Assembly (NCBI GenBank): GCA_034401795.1
Contig: CM067372.1
Coordinates: forward strand, 38,221,494-38,285,493
DNA length: 64,000 bases
Source of the DNA: Chaetoderma sp. LZ-2023a
Lineage: Eukaryota; Mollusca; Caudofoveata; Chaetodermatida; Chaetodermatidae
Direction: 5' to 3'
A model generated the notes under the pieces. That model was given only the letters and a program-made list of their open reading frames with translations. It had not been told where the DNA came from and did not search any database. The position numbers were made by a program, and so were the translations under genes. Position 1 is the stretch's first letter; each line of letters starts with the position of its first letter. Of this stretch, positions 26,831 through 37,627 are shown piece after piece.

Positions 26831-27046
26831 TTAACTCTTTCACGGCGAGGCCCATGTCGTTGTCTTGAGAACTGTTCAGTTGCAGGCCAAGGGAAATCTA
26901 GTTTTGACAATTTAGCACTGGCATGACTGGCTCGATAACCGAGCCAGTCATTTCAGGGGTAAATTGTCAAAGGTAATTTTTCCTTGGTCTACAAATGAAC
27001 ATTTTCTGAGAAAATTAGAATTTTCTTCTACAAATTTGAGGGTTAA
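26831..27046. mobile_element. TTAA-bounded miniature element, copy 5
   Basis: Begins TTAACTCTTTCACGG and ends GAGGGTTAA. The core gactggctcgataaccgagc forms a near-perfect palindrome with its continuation cagtcat. Arms with gttgcaggccaag and ggtctacaaatgaac match the other copies. Confidence 0.65.
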
Positions 27047-28816
27047 GGATTTAATGACAAATTGAATCAAGCGAATAGAAAGGGCATTTAGTTTGCGTTG
27101 TGGCAATAATAGAATTGCATTAACGGAATAAAAGGTTAGAATTACGAATTAACACCGCGAAAGTAGCAGAATTAAAACACCCATAGAAATACCTATAGAA
27201 AATACTTTTAGTCAAATTATAAAAGAAATATAGAAATGAGCTGTTATTCACATTGATTTCTAATGACTGACGGCGTCACGTCTTAAACGACCACGCTCGT
27301 ACAGTACAGCGCATTACTACGTTATTATGTCCCCAAAACAAAAACAGAACAATGTTAGTTTTGAACATGAGGTAAAAATATTATGTTTAATATTTTGAAC
27401 ATAATTGGATTGGAAAACATCGCTGCATTCAAAATATTAAACAGTACTGTTTATTTGGTTTTGGAAACACCCTGAGTAATCTCTGTGCTGTACTGTATGT
27501 TTCTTGTCGATAATGTGTGTTCACCTAGGCCTCTAGCTATTAACCCGCTGCGCCCAAAAGGCCAAATATCAAAAAATCTTTTTACAATATAAGAACTATT
27601 CCGCTGATTATTTTGAAGCTAAGTTGTCTAAGATCTGTTCTGAATATGGCAGAAACATGTTGCTGTTAAATTAGTTTGGAAATATTTAGCGGTTTACCCG
27701 TTTAGAACGTTTGAAATTAAGATTCAGGGAATTCAGTGATCAAAGGACTTAAACATAATTCATAATCCTCTGCTTCGTCATTGGTTTACATAAAATATAA
27801 ATTCACTTGACACTACAGAGTTCGTTTATTTTCAGATTATGTTCTTTTTCTTTTGAAGTTAAATTGTGTAGTTAGTTCGTTTAGGATGAGTAGAGGTATA
27901 GGTAATCATTTTATGATAGCCCACGCGAACAGACAATAAAATCCCTATAGGACTGTAGACAAACGTGGGCATAACTATGGTGACGATATATTCACAATCC
28001 TGTCTTACTTAACTAGTTTCGTCCTGAATTCTCAACGATAAGCTAACTATAAAAGTGACTGAATATTTTTAAAACAATTTGGCTGGAATTTGTCGCTGCT
28101 TAGTGCAAATTATTTTCGAAATAGTCCGCATAATTCTAACGTTAATACGTGGTAACGAACAACACTAAATACCACAAGGCCATACTAGATGGAATTGGCT
28201 TAGAAACGGGCACAGTGCATTCTTCTATACCAGAATATGTGCTAACAACCTTAGTAGGCCCTATGTCTACAGTCTCGATGTTGGTGCCAGTGAACTTGGA
28301 GGCAGACGAATCAGGCCTGGAAATCACTAACATATTCATACGTAGACACTTATAACTGTCGCTCACAAGATATTAAACACGGTGTATTACATATTAAAGA
28401 CAGAACAGTGTTCAATTATTAATCAACAATCCTCCTGGTTTTTTGAAAGCGTGTGCGTGTGTGATTAAACAAACCTGATTGCCTACGGCGTAAATGAAGA
28501 GCTGTGACCCATAGACTCATCAAGCGCTGCACTGATACATAATATAGCCTATATGGTGGAGACGCTAATGACATGCATAAGCGTGTACTCCATGCAGTAA
28601 TAATGGTGTCTCGGTTTGACGATACACTGATTAAGATGTTCTACCTTACGTAGATCGTTGTGTTATAAGACAAATTGAATAGCATGCACGATTTAAGCTG
28701 AACACTTACAAATATATCGTTATGAGATAGTGTCTGCTACATCAATATGTTATACAATCTATGAGCTTGATGTGTAAATTTGATCTGGAATATAATAGTG
28801 CAGGCCTAATTGAAGA
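27047..28816. other. Non-coding or undetermined; overlapping opposite frames at 28142-28366
   Basis: At 28142-28366 both strands are open: 68 codons on +, 74 codons on -. Neither is recognised. The antisense one could be a first exon diverging from the frame at 28817, but no convincing donor site is visible. Near 28050-28130 a decayed palindromic-MITE core (gaatatttttaaaacaattt) is present. Confidence 0.3.
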
Positions 28817-29707
28817 ATGGTATCTCCGCGACCACGTTGTATAAGTAGTGCTTCTGTTTTGGATGTTCCAGAGAACTCTAGTTGTTCAGACGTCCTCAGT
28901 ACGGCATCCGTACCGCATCTGAAGATCTTCGGTTCTGCACAAACATTAAGGGAAAGAGGAGTGGCCATGATCAGCTCGCAGAATGATAATAACGAGAGTG
29001 ACTGTCAGGAGTATATCCAATGCAAAACATGTGGAAAACTCAGGAAAGACATTCAACCAGATGCATCAGTTTCTTCATGTAGCCCAATTAGAAAAGTGCA
29101 TATGTCAGGATGCGTGGCAGTAGGCACAGGCCTACAATTTCAAAACAATAATAGAAAGAACAACAATAGCAATTTGTTGATCAGAAATACGTGGAGTAAT
29201 TATGAATTTGTGCGGTTACCAGCAAACAACATTCCAATAAAACCGGTACTTAGGAAGCACGCGCAGCGCATTGGCCGATACTTTCCAGCACCCAGTTTAA
29301 CGGATGAAGAAAAGCTCGGTGTAGTGCTGCAAACCGGAAGACCGTTGTCCTCTCGTTTTACGCAAATGTGCACGCGCCGTGACGTAAGACAGAGGTTATC
29401 CATCATCATGTCAAATCTTCAACAGAACTGGAACGATAAGAATAGGAGTTGCGACTCGCTTTCTGTTAAACTCATTCCGCACAAGATGACGATAAAGGAG
29501 AGGAGTTGTTTCCCTTTTCCGTCTAATCAGCATCCTCTTGGAGAAGTCGATTACGGACGAGAGACTAAAAGCGTGAACGCATATGACAGTTTTCGTCAAC
29601 TAAAAGGTTTCAGTGTAGATAGGCCTACATTAGCAACAGAATTCACCAAATCGGCAGTCTTAGCTGATGTTGTCCACGGCAGTGCGGTGCCTCTTCACCA
29701 GAGATAG
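28817..29707 (+). CDS. Orphan single-exon ORF, 296 residues
   Basis: The longest open frame outside the transposon, beginning ATGGTATCT and ending at TAG. A 296-codon frame is unlikely by chance in DNA this AT-rich, which is the main support. The N-terminal third is Ser-rich and contains one Cys pair, QCKTCGKLRKD, near residues 68-78. An Asn-rich tract (NNNRKNNNSN) lies near residue 110. The middle is basic and looks folded (KPVLRKHAQRIGRYFPAPSL, then RRDVRQRLSII). I see no signal peptide or membrane segment and recognise no family. The start is the first ATG; the protein could begin at a later Met or the frame could be one exon of a longer gene. Downstream, palindromic MITEs follow from about 29820. 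An antisense 69-codon frame over 29200-29409 is a shadow. Confidence 0.5.
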   Translation: MVSPRPRCISSASVLDVPENSSCSDVLSTASVPHLKIFGSAQTLRERGVAMISSQNDNNESDCQEYIQCKTCGKLRKDIQPDASVSSCSPIRKVHMSGCVAVGTGLQFQNNNRKNNNSNLLIRNTWSNYEFVRLPANNIPIKPVLRKHAQRIGRYFPAPSLTDEEKLGVVLQTGRPLSSRFTQMCTRRDVRQRLSIIMSNLQQNWNDKNRSCDSLSVKLIPHKMTIKERSCFPFPSNQHPLGEVDYGRETKSVNAYDSFRQLKGFSVDRPTLATEFTKSAVLADVVHGSAVPLHQR

Positions 29708-29819
29708 GAATAGTTAATTTGCTTTGAAATGCAAGTAGGACTACCTCAACTCGGTTTCAACTTTAGATTAGAAAAAAATGTTGTCGCATCCAGCAACAAC
29801 AGATTCAATAGAATTGAGA

Positions 29820-30187
29820 GATCCGATCGTTCAAGTATGTGATGACGTCATATGAAATTACGTCACATGTAGAATGACGTCCCAATCATAATCATATAAC
29901 ATCTCCGTCATGAAGCTCAAAAGGTCTGTCAAGTGTACGAATTGTATATCTTTGATAAATTTACAATTTAATAAACATTCCGATGACTATTTTAAAACTA
30001 ATTCGACTGCGAGCTGTTGCTGTTATAGGCCTATGCAGCAACAACAACCAGTAAAATTAGCTTTAAAATAGTCAACAGCTTACCTGTATAGTAACCTGGA
30101 AATTGGGATTCTTTGGAATTGATCTTTAAAGGTATATGAATCGATACCAAAACCGCGCAAAACGTGGGCGGGGCATGGCTAGAATTC
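29820..30187 (+). mobile_element. Palindromic MITE, copy P3 (diverged)
   Basis: Carries tgatgacgtcatatg, tacgaattgtatatctttg, aataaacattccg and a weakened core (aactaattcgactgcgagct ... cagcaacaacaacc). It continues through cagcttacctgtatag and ends with gtgggcggggcatggctag. Left boundary approximate. Confidence 0.65.
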
Positions 30188-30580
30188 ACCTTTCCAGAGT
30201 ATCCACCCATCATATGACGTCATAATAAACTGCGTGATGTGTACAATGACATCATAATGAATGACGTCATGAATGACGTCGATAAGTACGTCACGAACGC
30301 ATATTTGAAGATGGTCTATGCGTTGTTGTACAAATTGTTTGCTTTTACTATTTAATAAATATTCTGTTGAATATTTTGAAACTAATTTGACTGGGCGCTG
30401 TTGCTGCCATAGGCAGCAGCAGCACCCAGTCAAATTAGTTACAAAATATTCAACAGCTTCCCTATATAGTTTTCAGGAAATTAATAGCTAGGGAATTTGG
30501 GGATCGATCAATCCCAACGCGGCGATGCGTGGGTGGAGCTTAGCTAGCGATGGGCGGGGCCTAGCTAAAAATGGAAAGGT
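30188..30580 (+). mobile_element. Palindromic MITE, copy P4 (near complete)
   Basis: Begins acctttccagagtatccacc and ends gctaaaaatggaaaggt. Contains several tgacgtca motifs (near 30217, 30264, 30275). The core stem is very well preserved: tttgactgggcgctgttgct / agcagcacccagtcaaa, bounded by gttgaatattttgaaac and its complement. A gggtggagcttagc and gatgggcggggc tail follows. Confidence 0.8.
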
Positions 30581-31545
30581 TCATAGGATTCCCCCATCTA
30601 TCGAGCTGTTCACCATGCTTGAAATGTGTTGGACTTACGATTGGTTGATTTGACTTAATTTGGTTGGTCAGAATTTCAAGATACGTTATTGAGCCTTGAG
30701 GAGAACTTTAACGATCACTCCTGCTACTTGTCCTTATCCTGCTCGTTAAGACATATTTGATCGTAACTTCAACAACACATACTGGAAAACATGGGATACC
30801 AAAGAACCATACGCGTTATGTTTCCACATTTGCGCCTAGATGTTAACAGTACATATAGTCTACTCACGTTTCTTGCAACCACGCGTGTATCATTAAATCA
30901 GTATATGGTCATTCAATTTCAAATGGACCAATGGTCCCCACCACAAGATTTTTGATTTTCATCAAACTTTTATATGTTGTTGACTGTTATAACTTAGGCA
31001 TATATTTCAAATCTCAATGTTCAATTCCATGTACTTGCAGAGATATTTGCTTAAAAGTTGTCGGACTCACGGCCAACACTTAAATAATGAGATAAATTTG
31101 GTGTGGTTTTGAAGGGTTAGAAAATATTTTTTTATTCGAGCTAGAAGCACTCACTTTTAGTTACTGTCACTCCTCTACCTGTTTTTAAAGAAATACTATC
31201 CAATAAATTAAGAATACAATACTTTCTGTGTATTTCAATGTGGAGAATTGAACAAAAATGCCACAAACCATATTAGTGAATGCATTTTTGATGATATTTT
31301 GTCTATATAAAGCTGAAGAAGCTTTATTATTGAAACTATAATAACCAAATTTACAGGAATTCATCTGTATAACTAGTAAATCGCTTTGCTCTGTGCCACT
31401 ATGTCCCTTTTTATGGGCTGCCGAATATAAGTCCAGCCAGAAACATCCACTGACGGGTCTAGGATATTTGGGCCTGGAACTTCGTGTGTGATAGGTGATA
31501 GAGCTCTGAAGTGTTTGCATCATACCAGTATAGGTGTAAATATGT
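30581..31545. other. No recognised feature
   Basis: AT-rich. The antisense 123-codon frame 31185-31556 ends at the edge of the next element and is not recognised. Confidence 0.4.
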
Positions 31546-32378
31546 TTGTTTCCCACTATTATATGTGGAGTGTGACATAAAATACCAGATATTTACATTA
31601 TTATTTTATTTGTTGAATGAATACAATGCCATGTACATGTCATTTAATTCACTCACAATATTGAGGGAATGAATAATGTGAATAAATTCCACTCCTGACA
31701 AATATTAATATGGTTGCCATGGATTCTTCCATCTAACTAATTTATTTAAATTTTGTCCTACTTACAGAATGCTAACTGAACCGTAACAAGCTAAAGATTG
31801 AAAGGTGTGCGATTGGAATCTTTCTTGAACGTATTGATGGCCACAAAACAACATAGGCCTATATTAAAAACCTTTTTACGCCATGCTACCTAGAATCAAC
31901 TGAGAAGCAGGCATTACTGCGACTGGCAGGATTGTCCCTCGATAGCACATTGTTAGCTGATCCAAACATCGCTACTTGTTTCCATCGTGCAAAACTCTTT
32001 ATTGATAAGCATGAGTTTCTACCAAAATTATGTTGTGGTCCTTTTGAACTACAACCAAAGGTTTAAGAAAATGGTCTTTCCTTTCAACAAGCATTGCTCC
32101 TGCAGATGGATTAATCGGCTTTGTGGGTACGGATGTTGAATCTGGACAGAAGCTGTGAAAATCACAGAGTATCACAGAATCTAAAATATAGTCAGATACT
32201 GATGTAGATATAAACATGATTGAACCTTTACCATGGGTGGATATTATTTACATTATCTCGCTATATTGTGAGTGAATACAATGATATGTGTATGTCCTTG
32301 TATTCATTCAAAACGTAGAATAATAATGTAAATATCTGATATTTTATGTCCGAATCCAACCATAATAGTGGGAAACAA
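31546..32378. mobile_element. 833-bp element with long inverted terminal repeats
   Basis: The left end ttgtttcccactattat is the exact complement of the right end ataatagtgggaaacaa. The match continues imperfectly for about 140-150 bp on each side (gacataaaataccagatatt versus its complement, then gaatgaatacaa, then attcactcacaatat). The interior of about 550 bp has no transposase, so this looks like a non-autonomous DNA transposon. No target duplication was found. Confidence 0.65.
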
Positions 32379-33195
32379 TCTTTTCAATTTGCGTAAAAGT
32401 TGTCCAATTATTATGCAGATAGGCTATATTTAAATTTGTGTCTGTTAATATGCTGTAATAATAGTGATAATACATATATCTATTATACGTGCTGTTTTGA
32501 AGGTGAATTAATTTGTTTAGAGTGCATTGACCATGATTTAGTATTGCTGCTGGTGCATGCATGCGCGCGCGCGTATGTGTATCACTCGCTGGACGGTGCT
32601 CGCTGTCGGCTGGCTCCCGTCCGGTATCTCTCTATCTTGCTCATAGGATGCATCAGCATTCCAACTCAGTATGGGCAAGATGGTTCAATGCACCATGCCA
32701 TGTCATGGCAAACGTTTGCATTCCGAGTCATGAGTCCTGTGTTCAACACATTACGAAAGCCATCCCACGAGAAGCAAAATGGATACACGTCCGGTCATTT
32801 CGAAAGAGTAGTATATGTATCAGCGAAACCTTCTTTATCATCAAGAGTTCTAATAGTAGTAGCCATGAAGGCGTTTCTCTGAGGTGATGATGCACGAAAT
32901 AGTGCTGCTTGAGGGTACTATCTCCCTGAGTTGGTGAAGCAAAATGTCATGCTGCAGAACTGCAGGGCCCCCCCCCCCACACCCTCTGTTGGTGGAGAGT
33001 CCTTCCTCAAGGGGTATGAAGGCATATTGCTGTGCAATGATCATTGTCAATCGGGGGCGGCCATCTACCACCATGTGTTGTGGAGTACTACGCGTAAAAT
33101 CAACGTTATCCCGCCCGCTCGTCCCTATGGTCGGCGGGACAGGCGGAAGTCATCTGAGAGAAACGCCTATCCGTTGTTATCGAATGGAGTGATCT
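32379..33195. other. Undetermined; several overlapping short frames
   Basis: Two + frames (32400-32882, 32561-32887) and frames on both strands near 32850-33197 overlap. A C-run sits at about 32971. No domain is recognised in any of them. Confidence 0.3.
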
Positions 33196-34010
33196 GATTT
33201 GCTACTCAAGTAGCTGACGTCATAATACAATGCGTCACATGTTATCTGACATCAAAATCAAAATGGTGCCCTTCCGCATTCGAAAACATCGAAAAGTCAG
33301 TTACGAGAAAAAGGTACAAATTGTATGTTTTGATCATTAATTTACAATTTCATAAACTATCTGTTAGATATGGTGAAACTAATTTGACTGGGATCTGCAA
33401 CATAGATTATAACCCTAATCTAATCATGGTGCGATACATTCTTATGGTTGAAATTCCCAAAACGGTGTCTTAAGTCTTGGATAGAGTTAGCTTCCTTGTT
33501 AACTATTCCTCTCAGATATATGATCTGATTCACGGTACTTCATGGATCTCGTGCTCGTCCGGCTTGATGTATAATTGTCATGAATGTTGTTGGTTCGCTT
33601 GATCTTGACCAACTTTAACATCTTGTGATGAGGGTAATATACTCGAGGCCATCCAGTTGAGCGATGGGTCTCAAATAGATGCCGAATTTCTTTCTCCTTC
33701 CCTGATAATGCAGCTTGCTGGGTCGGTACTGGGCCAATACAGGAATATTTTGGCCCTGTATTGATTCAGTACCTGATGTCATCATGGTCATCACCCATTC
33801 AATGTCGAATAGCAAGGGAAAAGGATATAAAATACATCATTGCCAGTCTCATGAAGCATCTCCCTTTTCTCGAGGCCTTCTTCACACGCACTTAGCCAGC
33901 ATCGGCAGCAACAACACCCAGTCAAATTAGTTTCAAAATATCAAACAGCTTACTTGTATAGTTACCTTGAGAATAGGATTCTGGGAATTCAGGAACCAAA
34001 GTGTATAACT
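33196..34010 (+). mobile_element. Palindromic MITE, copy P5, split at its centre
   Basis: The left half runs to gaaactaatttgactggga near 33395. The right half resumes at ggcagcaacaacacccagtc near 33902 and continues caaacagcttacttgtatag. About 500 bp of unrelated sequence lies exactly where the hairpin loop would be. That insert holds a 66-codon antisense frame with no known domain. Confidence 0.65.
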
Positions 34011-34172
34011 TGATGTCGAATGATGACGTCACTATTACACGCCCTGTGATGTTGAATGATGACGTCACTCTCCATGCTCCGCGATGTTGAATAACGATAT
34101 CACTCTCCATGTCCTGTGATGTTGAATGGTGACATCACTCTCCATTCTTCTTCTTCTTCTTCTTCTACTTCA
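34011..34172. repeat. Short 35-bp-type tandem array and (TTC)n
   Basis: Four units of gatgttgaatgatgacgtca followed by ctctccatg, the same unit as the large array at 44358, then cttcttcttcttctt. Confidence 0.8.
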
Positions 34173-35084
34173 TCTTCTGTCCGTGGTTTCCAATGCACGA
34201 ACCTCGAAATTGATAGAACTACTCCGTCAAAAATTTCTGTTCAAAAAGGCTCTTTTCCCATGTGTGCTTAATCCTTTTGCATTGCCCGTCTCCGTCATCC
34301 GTCTCCGTCATCCGTCTCCGTCAATGTCATTAAATCCATGTACACGTCAGATAATTATCTGAGATATACTTAAAATGCATGCGGTAAAGCTGTCATGACG
34401 TGTTAAATTAACCAAACCGTGCCAATATCGGGAATATTGGTGCACGAATGCATGTCCTTTTTCGATAATTCTCCATCAGGATTTCATGTGTAGATGATTT
34501 TAAAGTCACCCGATTAATCTCTCACAGCCGCTTATAACACAATTCGCTCAATACATATATCTCCTTATTCAGCCAGGAAATCTTTACGTGAGAGCTATGC
34601 AGGTAGATGAGATACCGCGGCGCTAAAAACAGTCAGGTTGGAAATCAGAGAAATATGCCTCAATAAAATGTTAGAGGCATTTTGGGGGAAAAGTCGGCAG
34701 ACAACCTTTTAAATATGATTCGAGGCTGCTGAATCCATGTTTGCTGTCTGCCAATATGTCCCGAAGCTCTATAGTGAGCAAAATGGCTAGAAACAAAATG
34801 GTTGCCTCTGATTGACTTTTCAATGTAATATGCTGCATTCCTCTTGCACTCAAACCATCTTCGACATTTATTATTTTGTGCTTGACTACATCTGGCCGCA
34901 TCTAATACTGGATATGGTGAGCTGTGTTTTGTAAACAATTAAACAACACCTGGCTAAGAAGTGGAATGATACTCATACTCTAATAGACAGAGGAGACCGT
35001 TTCCACGCAGTATCCAGACAGCAATAGGTTGTCATATTCCACCTCAGGATTGGTCATTGCGGACTCCGAGCACATCTTTTCAAT
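34173..35084. other. No recognised feature; short repeat near 34285
   Basis: cccgtctccgtcatccgtct repeats three times near 34288-34322. Its complement (gacggagacgg) and acacatggaaaag recur near 43960, suggesting a dispersed repeat in the opposite orientation. Confidence 0.35.
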
Positions 35085-35330
35085 AACTAATTATAGGACA
35101 ATCTGTGATGTGCCCCTATGGTGAGGATCAAGAACGAGTAGAGCATATAATGCAGCATTTTATCCAGTATTTGTAACAACGCAGGACACAATGGCTAATG
35201 AATACTCAAATGCAAGGAAAGCTGTATGGTAGCTGCAATGAACTGGTAACTATATCATCCTGCATCACAGACCATTTGCAGGCAATAAATGTGAACGCAC
35301 GAAGGAGAATAAACTTCTAGATGGCGGATC
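35085..35330 (+). pseudogene. LINE 3' terminal coding remnant
   Basis: One frame reads MCPYGEDQERVEHIMQHF, resembling the C-x-C-G-...-E-H-x-x-x-x-C knuckle at the end of many LINE ORF2 proteins. Then follow a tryptophan, LYGSCNELVTISSCITDH and a short arginine-rich finish. Stops interrupt it and the second Cys and final Cys are lost. It lies directly upstream of the next pseudogene. Confidence 0.45.
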
Positions 35331-35469
35331 ATCTATGTCAATGAGATGTATCAACTCACAGTAGAAGAGCTACACAAATTTTAGAGGGGCAACTTCGTTG
35401 TGAAGAAACGTAACCAAGTGGATCGAAACGAAGGCCGCGCATGGTTGAACGGAACTGACAAGAAGAGGG

Positions 35470-36722
35470 GCGGCATTGTTGGCATTTGACAAGGCATCCT
35501 CAGCCTTGAACTGGTGGGCAGTGTTCTACAACCTAAGATCACTTATATCCTGTAATACCATACTGATAATAGCATATGATGCTGGGCGATTGGTCAGTCT
35601 AGATCAAATCCTTTACCACGGGCTCTTGCCAGTTCCAATTGCTCCGGCAGAAATGAATGGAGATCTGCGAACATGTTCTAAAGCATTTCTGTCTGAAGTT
35701 TTTAACACAGTCTATGTTACATGCTCACCAACACGCCAAGAATGTCACCAGCAGAGCTCAGCGACAATATAACGATTATCATTGGTGACCAAGCTTTGGT
35801 AATATATATTGGAAAATGGTACGGAATTGCTCAATTTGGTGATTCATCCAATGCATTTAAAATACTGTGCTTCAGGTTGAGAGGGGGTGAATGGGGTGGG
35901 GGGGGGGGTGAGGGGTGGGGCGGAGTCCATTTGTCCCGATTGGCATTTCATTTGATAGATACTATTAAGTACCCATAAAAGTACCAACAAGAAAGAGACT
36001 GGATTCGAAGACATCGAAGAATTAATGAAAATTGCAATCTACCATTACCATCGGATTCGAATAATTCTTCTACACTGGCAGAAAATAAAGCAGATTTGTC
36101 TCGACTCATCTTGGAACATATGTGAGCACAAACACATCCTGACAAGACATGTGTAGCAGGTATGTTCACGTATGAAGAGATGGTGGGATCGTCCAATCCA
36201 CACGTCGAAACAGCCAAACTCCATACACGCCGAGAAGAGGCTGATACCAGGGTAACTGCATTGTGTTGGGAACCAATCCAATAGGTTATTGGGTTATCCC
36301 AGAGATAATGATATTATGGCTCTCCTTCTGCACCACTACCACCGAAGGTTGTGCACAAAACTGTGGATAAATGCTAGCACTACCAAAAAGAGGAAGTATT
36401 TACATATTCACACAATTATCGCGCAGATGCCATATGATTCAATTGCAATGGAAACAATTCCATCCTTTCATGCTTTGACTAGAAGGGATGTACATCATTC
36501 CTGTCACCACACAGCAAGAAAACTGCATGGCGAGTCTTCAATCAGCACCATGAGTAACTACAGAACGTAGAAATTGGCCCTTTGGCAGAGGAAACAGCAA
36601 AGACAGCAGAACTCTTCATCTATCAACTTTATACCGATATACAGAATGTGGATAACTGACAAGGCTCAATCACTATTGTTCACCCGCACCGTTGTATCTT
36701 CCACAAACGAGTGATGCTTTGT
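35470..36722 (+). pseudogene. Pseudogene A, uncharacterised multi-copy family (HEEADTR type), 5' part
   Basis: The pieces occur in family order over several frames: LPVPIAPAEMNGDLRTCSKA (near 35620), IIGDQALVIYIGK with a following FGD (near 35775), VPTRKRDWIRRHRRI (near 35980), ENKADLSRLILEHM (near 36080), REEADTRV (near 36225), DNDIMALLLHHYHR (near 36300), KKRKYLHIHTI and ETIPSFHALT (36390-36480), then ETAKTAELFIYQLY (near 36590). The motif H-E-E-A-D-T-R is the landmark I recall from a repetitive, uncharacterised protein family in marine invertebrates and fish; here His is Arg. No function is known to me. There are at least three frameshifts, a G-rich insertion near 35883-35925 and several stops. 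The reading runs up to SDALSF, where the DIRS element interrupts it; it resumes at 42446. Confidence 0.7.
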
Positions 36723-36736
36723 CATTCTCCTTCGAT

Positions 36737-36893
36737 CAATACTCACCATTCTGTTACTTCTGATATACAGCTGGCCCTGACAGCGGCTCTAGGATTATAG
36801 ACTTAGAAAGCTTTACCGACTCCTGGGAACCGGGTACTCGGCTCCCAACTGCCGAGTACCCGTTTACCATAGAGCTCATTCTTGTTTGCATAG
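36737..36893 (+). repeat. DIRS left inverted terminal repeat
   Basis: Starts caatactcaccattctgtta and ends gtttgcatag. It pairs with 42255-42410 with only a few differences near the inner edge. It contains a 12-bp-stem hairpin, cgggtactcggc / gccgagtacccg, at 36831-36862. The unique outer end lies at 36723-36736. Confidence 0.93.
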
Positions 36894-37627
36894 CAACAAG
36901 AGCAATACATGCTTTTTGCATTAAGGATTTTAGTGGGTTTTTTGTGAAACAAAAGATCTAAGTCTTTAATTTGTGATAGTTTGTGTGTTCGTGAACGGAT
37001 TAACTAAGGACTATGGAGCATACCGCTGAAGATAACCAGGTTGTATCGTTCTTTATTATCCATAGTTAAAAGACTTAGGTCTCTAAATTTCGTTGTGTCA
37101 CATGTTCCAATTTCTGACCCCATAGAATCTGGGACGTGTGCTAACAAACGATATATGCCAGACGATCGCCTTCTTTAAACCCCAACAGGCGATCGGCAGA
37201 TATGAAAATAGGTGTTTGCTACGGTATTTCTAACACGAATATCGGCTGACGTCGTTCTCCGTAGAATCCGAGCTGGTGACGTCACACCCGGTCGCTCGGA
37301 TGTTTATGTGAAGAAAAATTTTTCATTAATTCGCGCATCTTGTTCTGGGTGCTGTGTACTAAAAATGGTACCGGAAACTTTAGAATGATCAAGTTTACGT
37401 GCGATCACGATCGGTTTGCAATGATCGGTGGTTTCAAAATTCTTGAGTAGATGCGTGGTCTGCGGTTTTACCGTGTGATACAGCAGTTTGTTATACATTT
37501 TGTTGTTTTCTTCACATATCGTGCTGCTTTCGTTAGGAGTATAATTTATATTGATTAGTAAATATACCCCGAATGCTATGCGATATGATTCCTGGAGCCG
37601 TTACACATCCTGGAGGATCTATTATGG
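36894..37627 (+). other. DIRS 5' leader
   Basis: Non-coding segment between the terminal repeat and the first long frame. It presumably contains the promoter, but I cannot point to a specific element. Short repeated phrases such as agacttaggtct (near 36957 and 37068) are present. Confidence 0.5.

Noticed and set aside
28142..28366. Opposing frames of 68 and 74 codons
   Set aside because: Both strands are open over the same interval, neither matches a known protein, and no splice signals support either.
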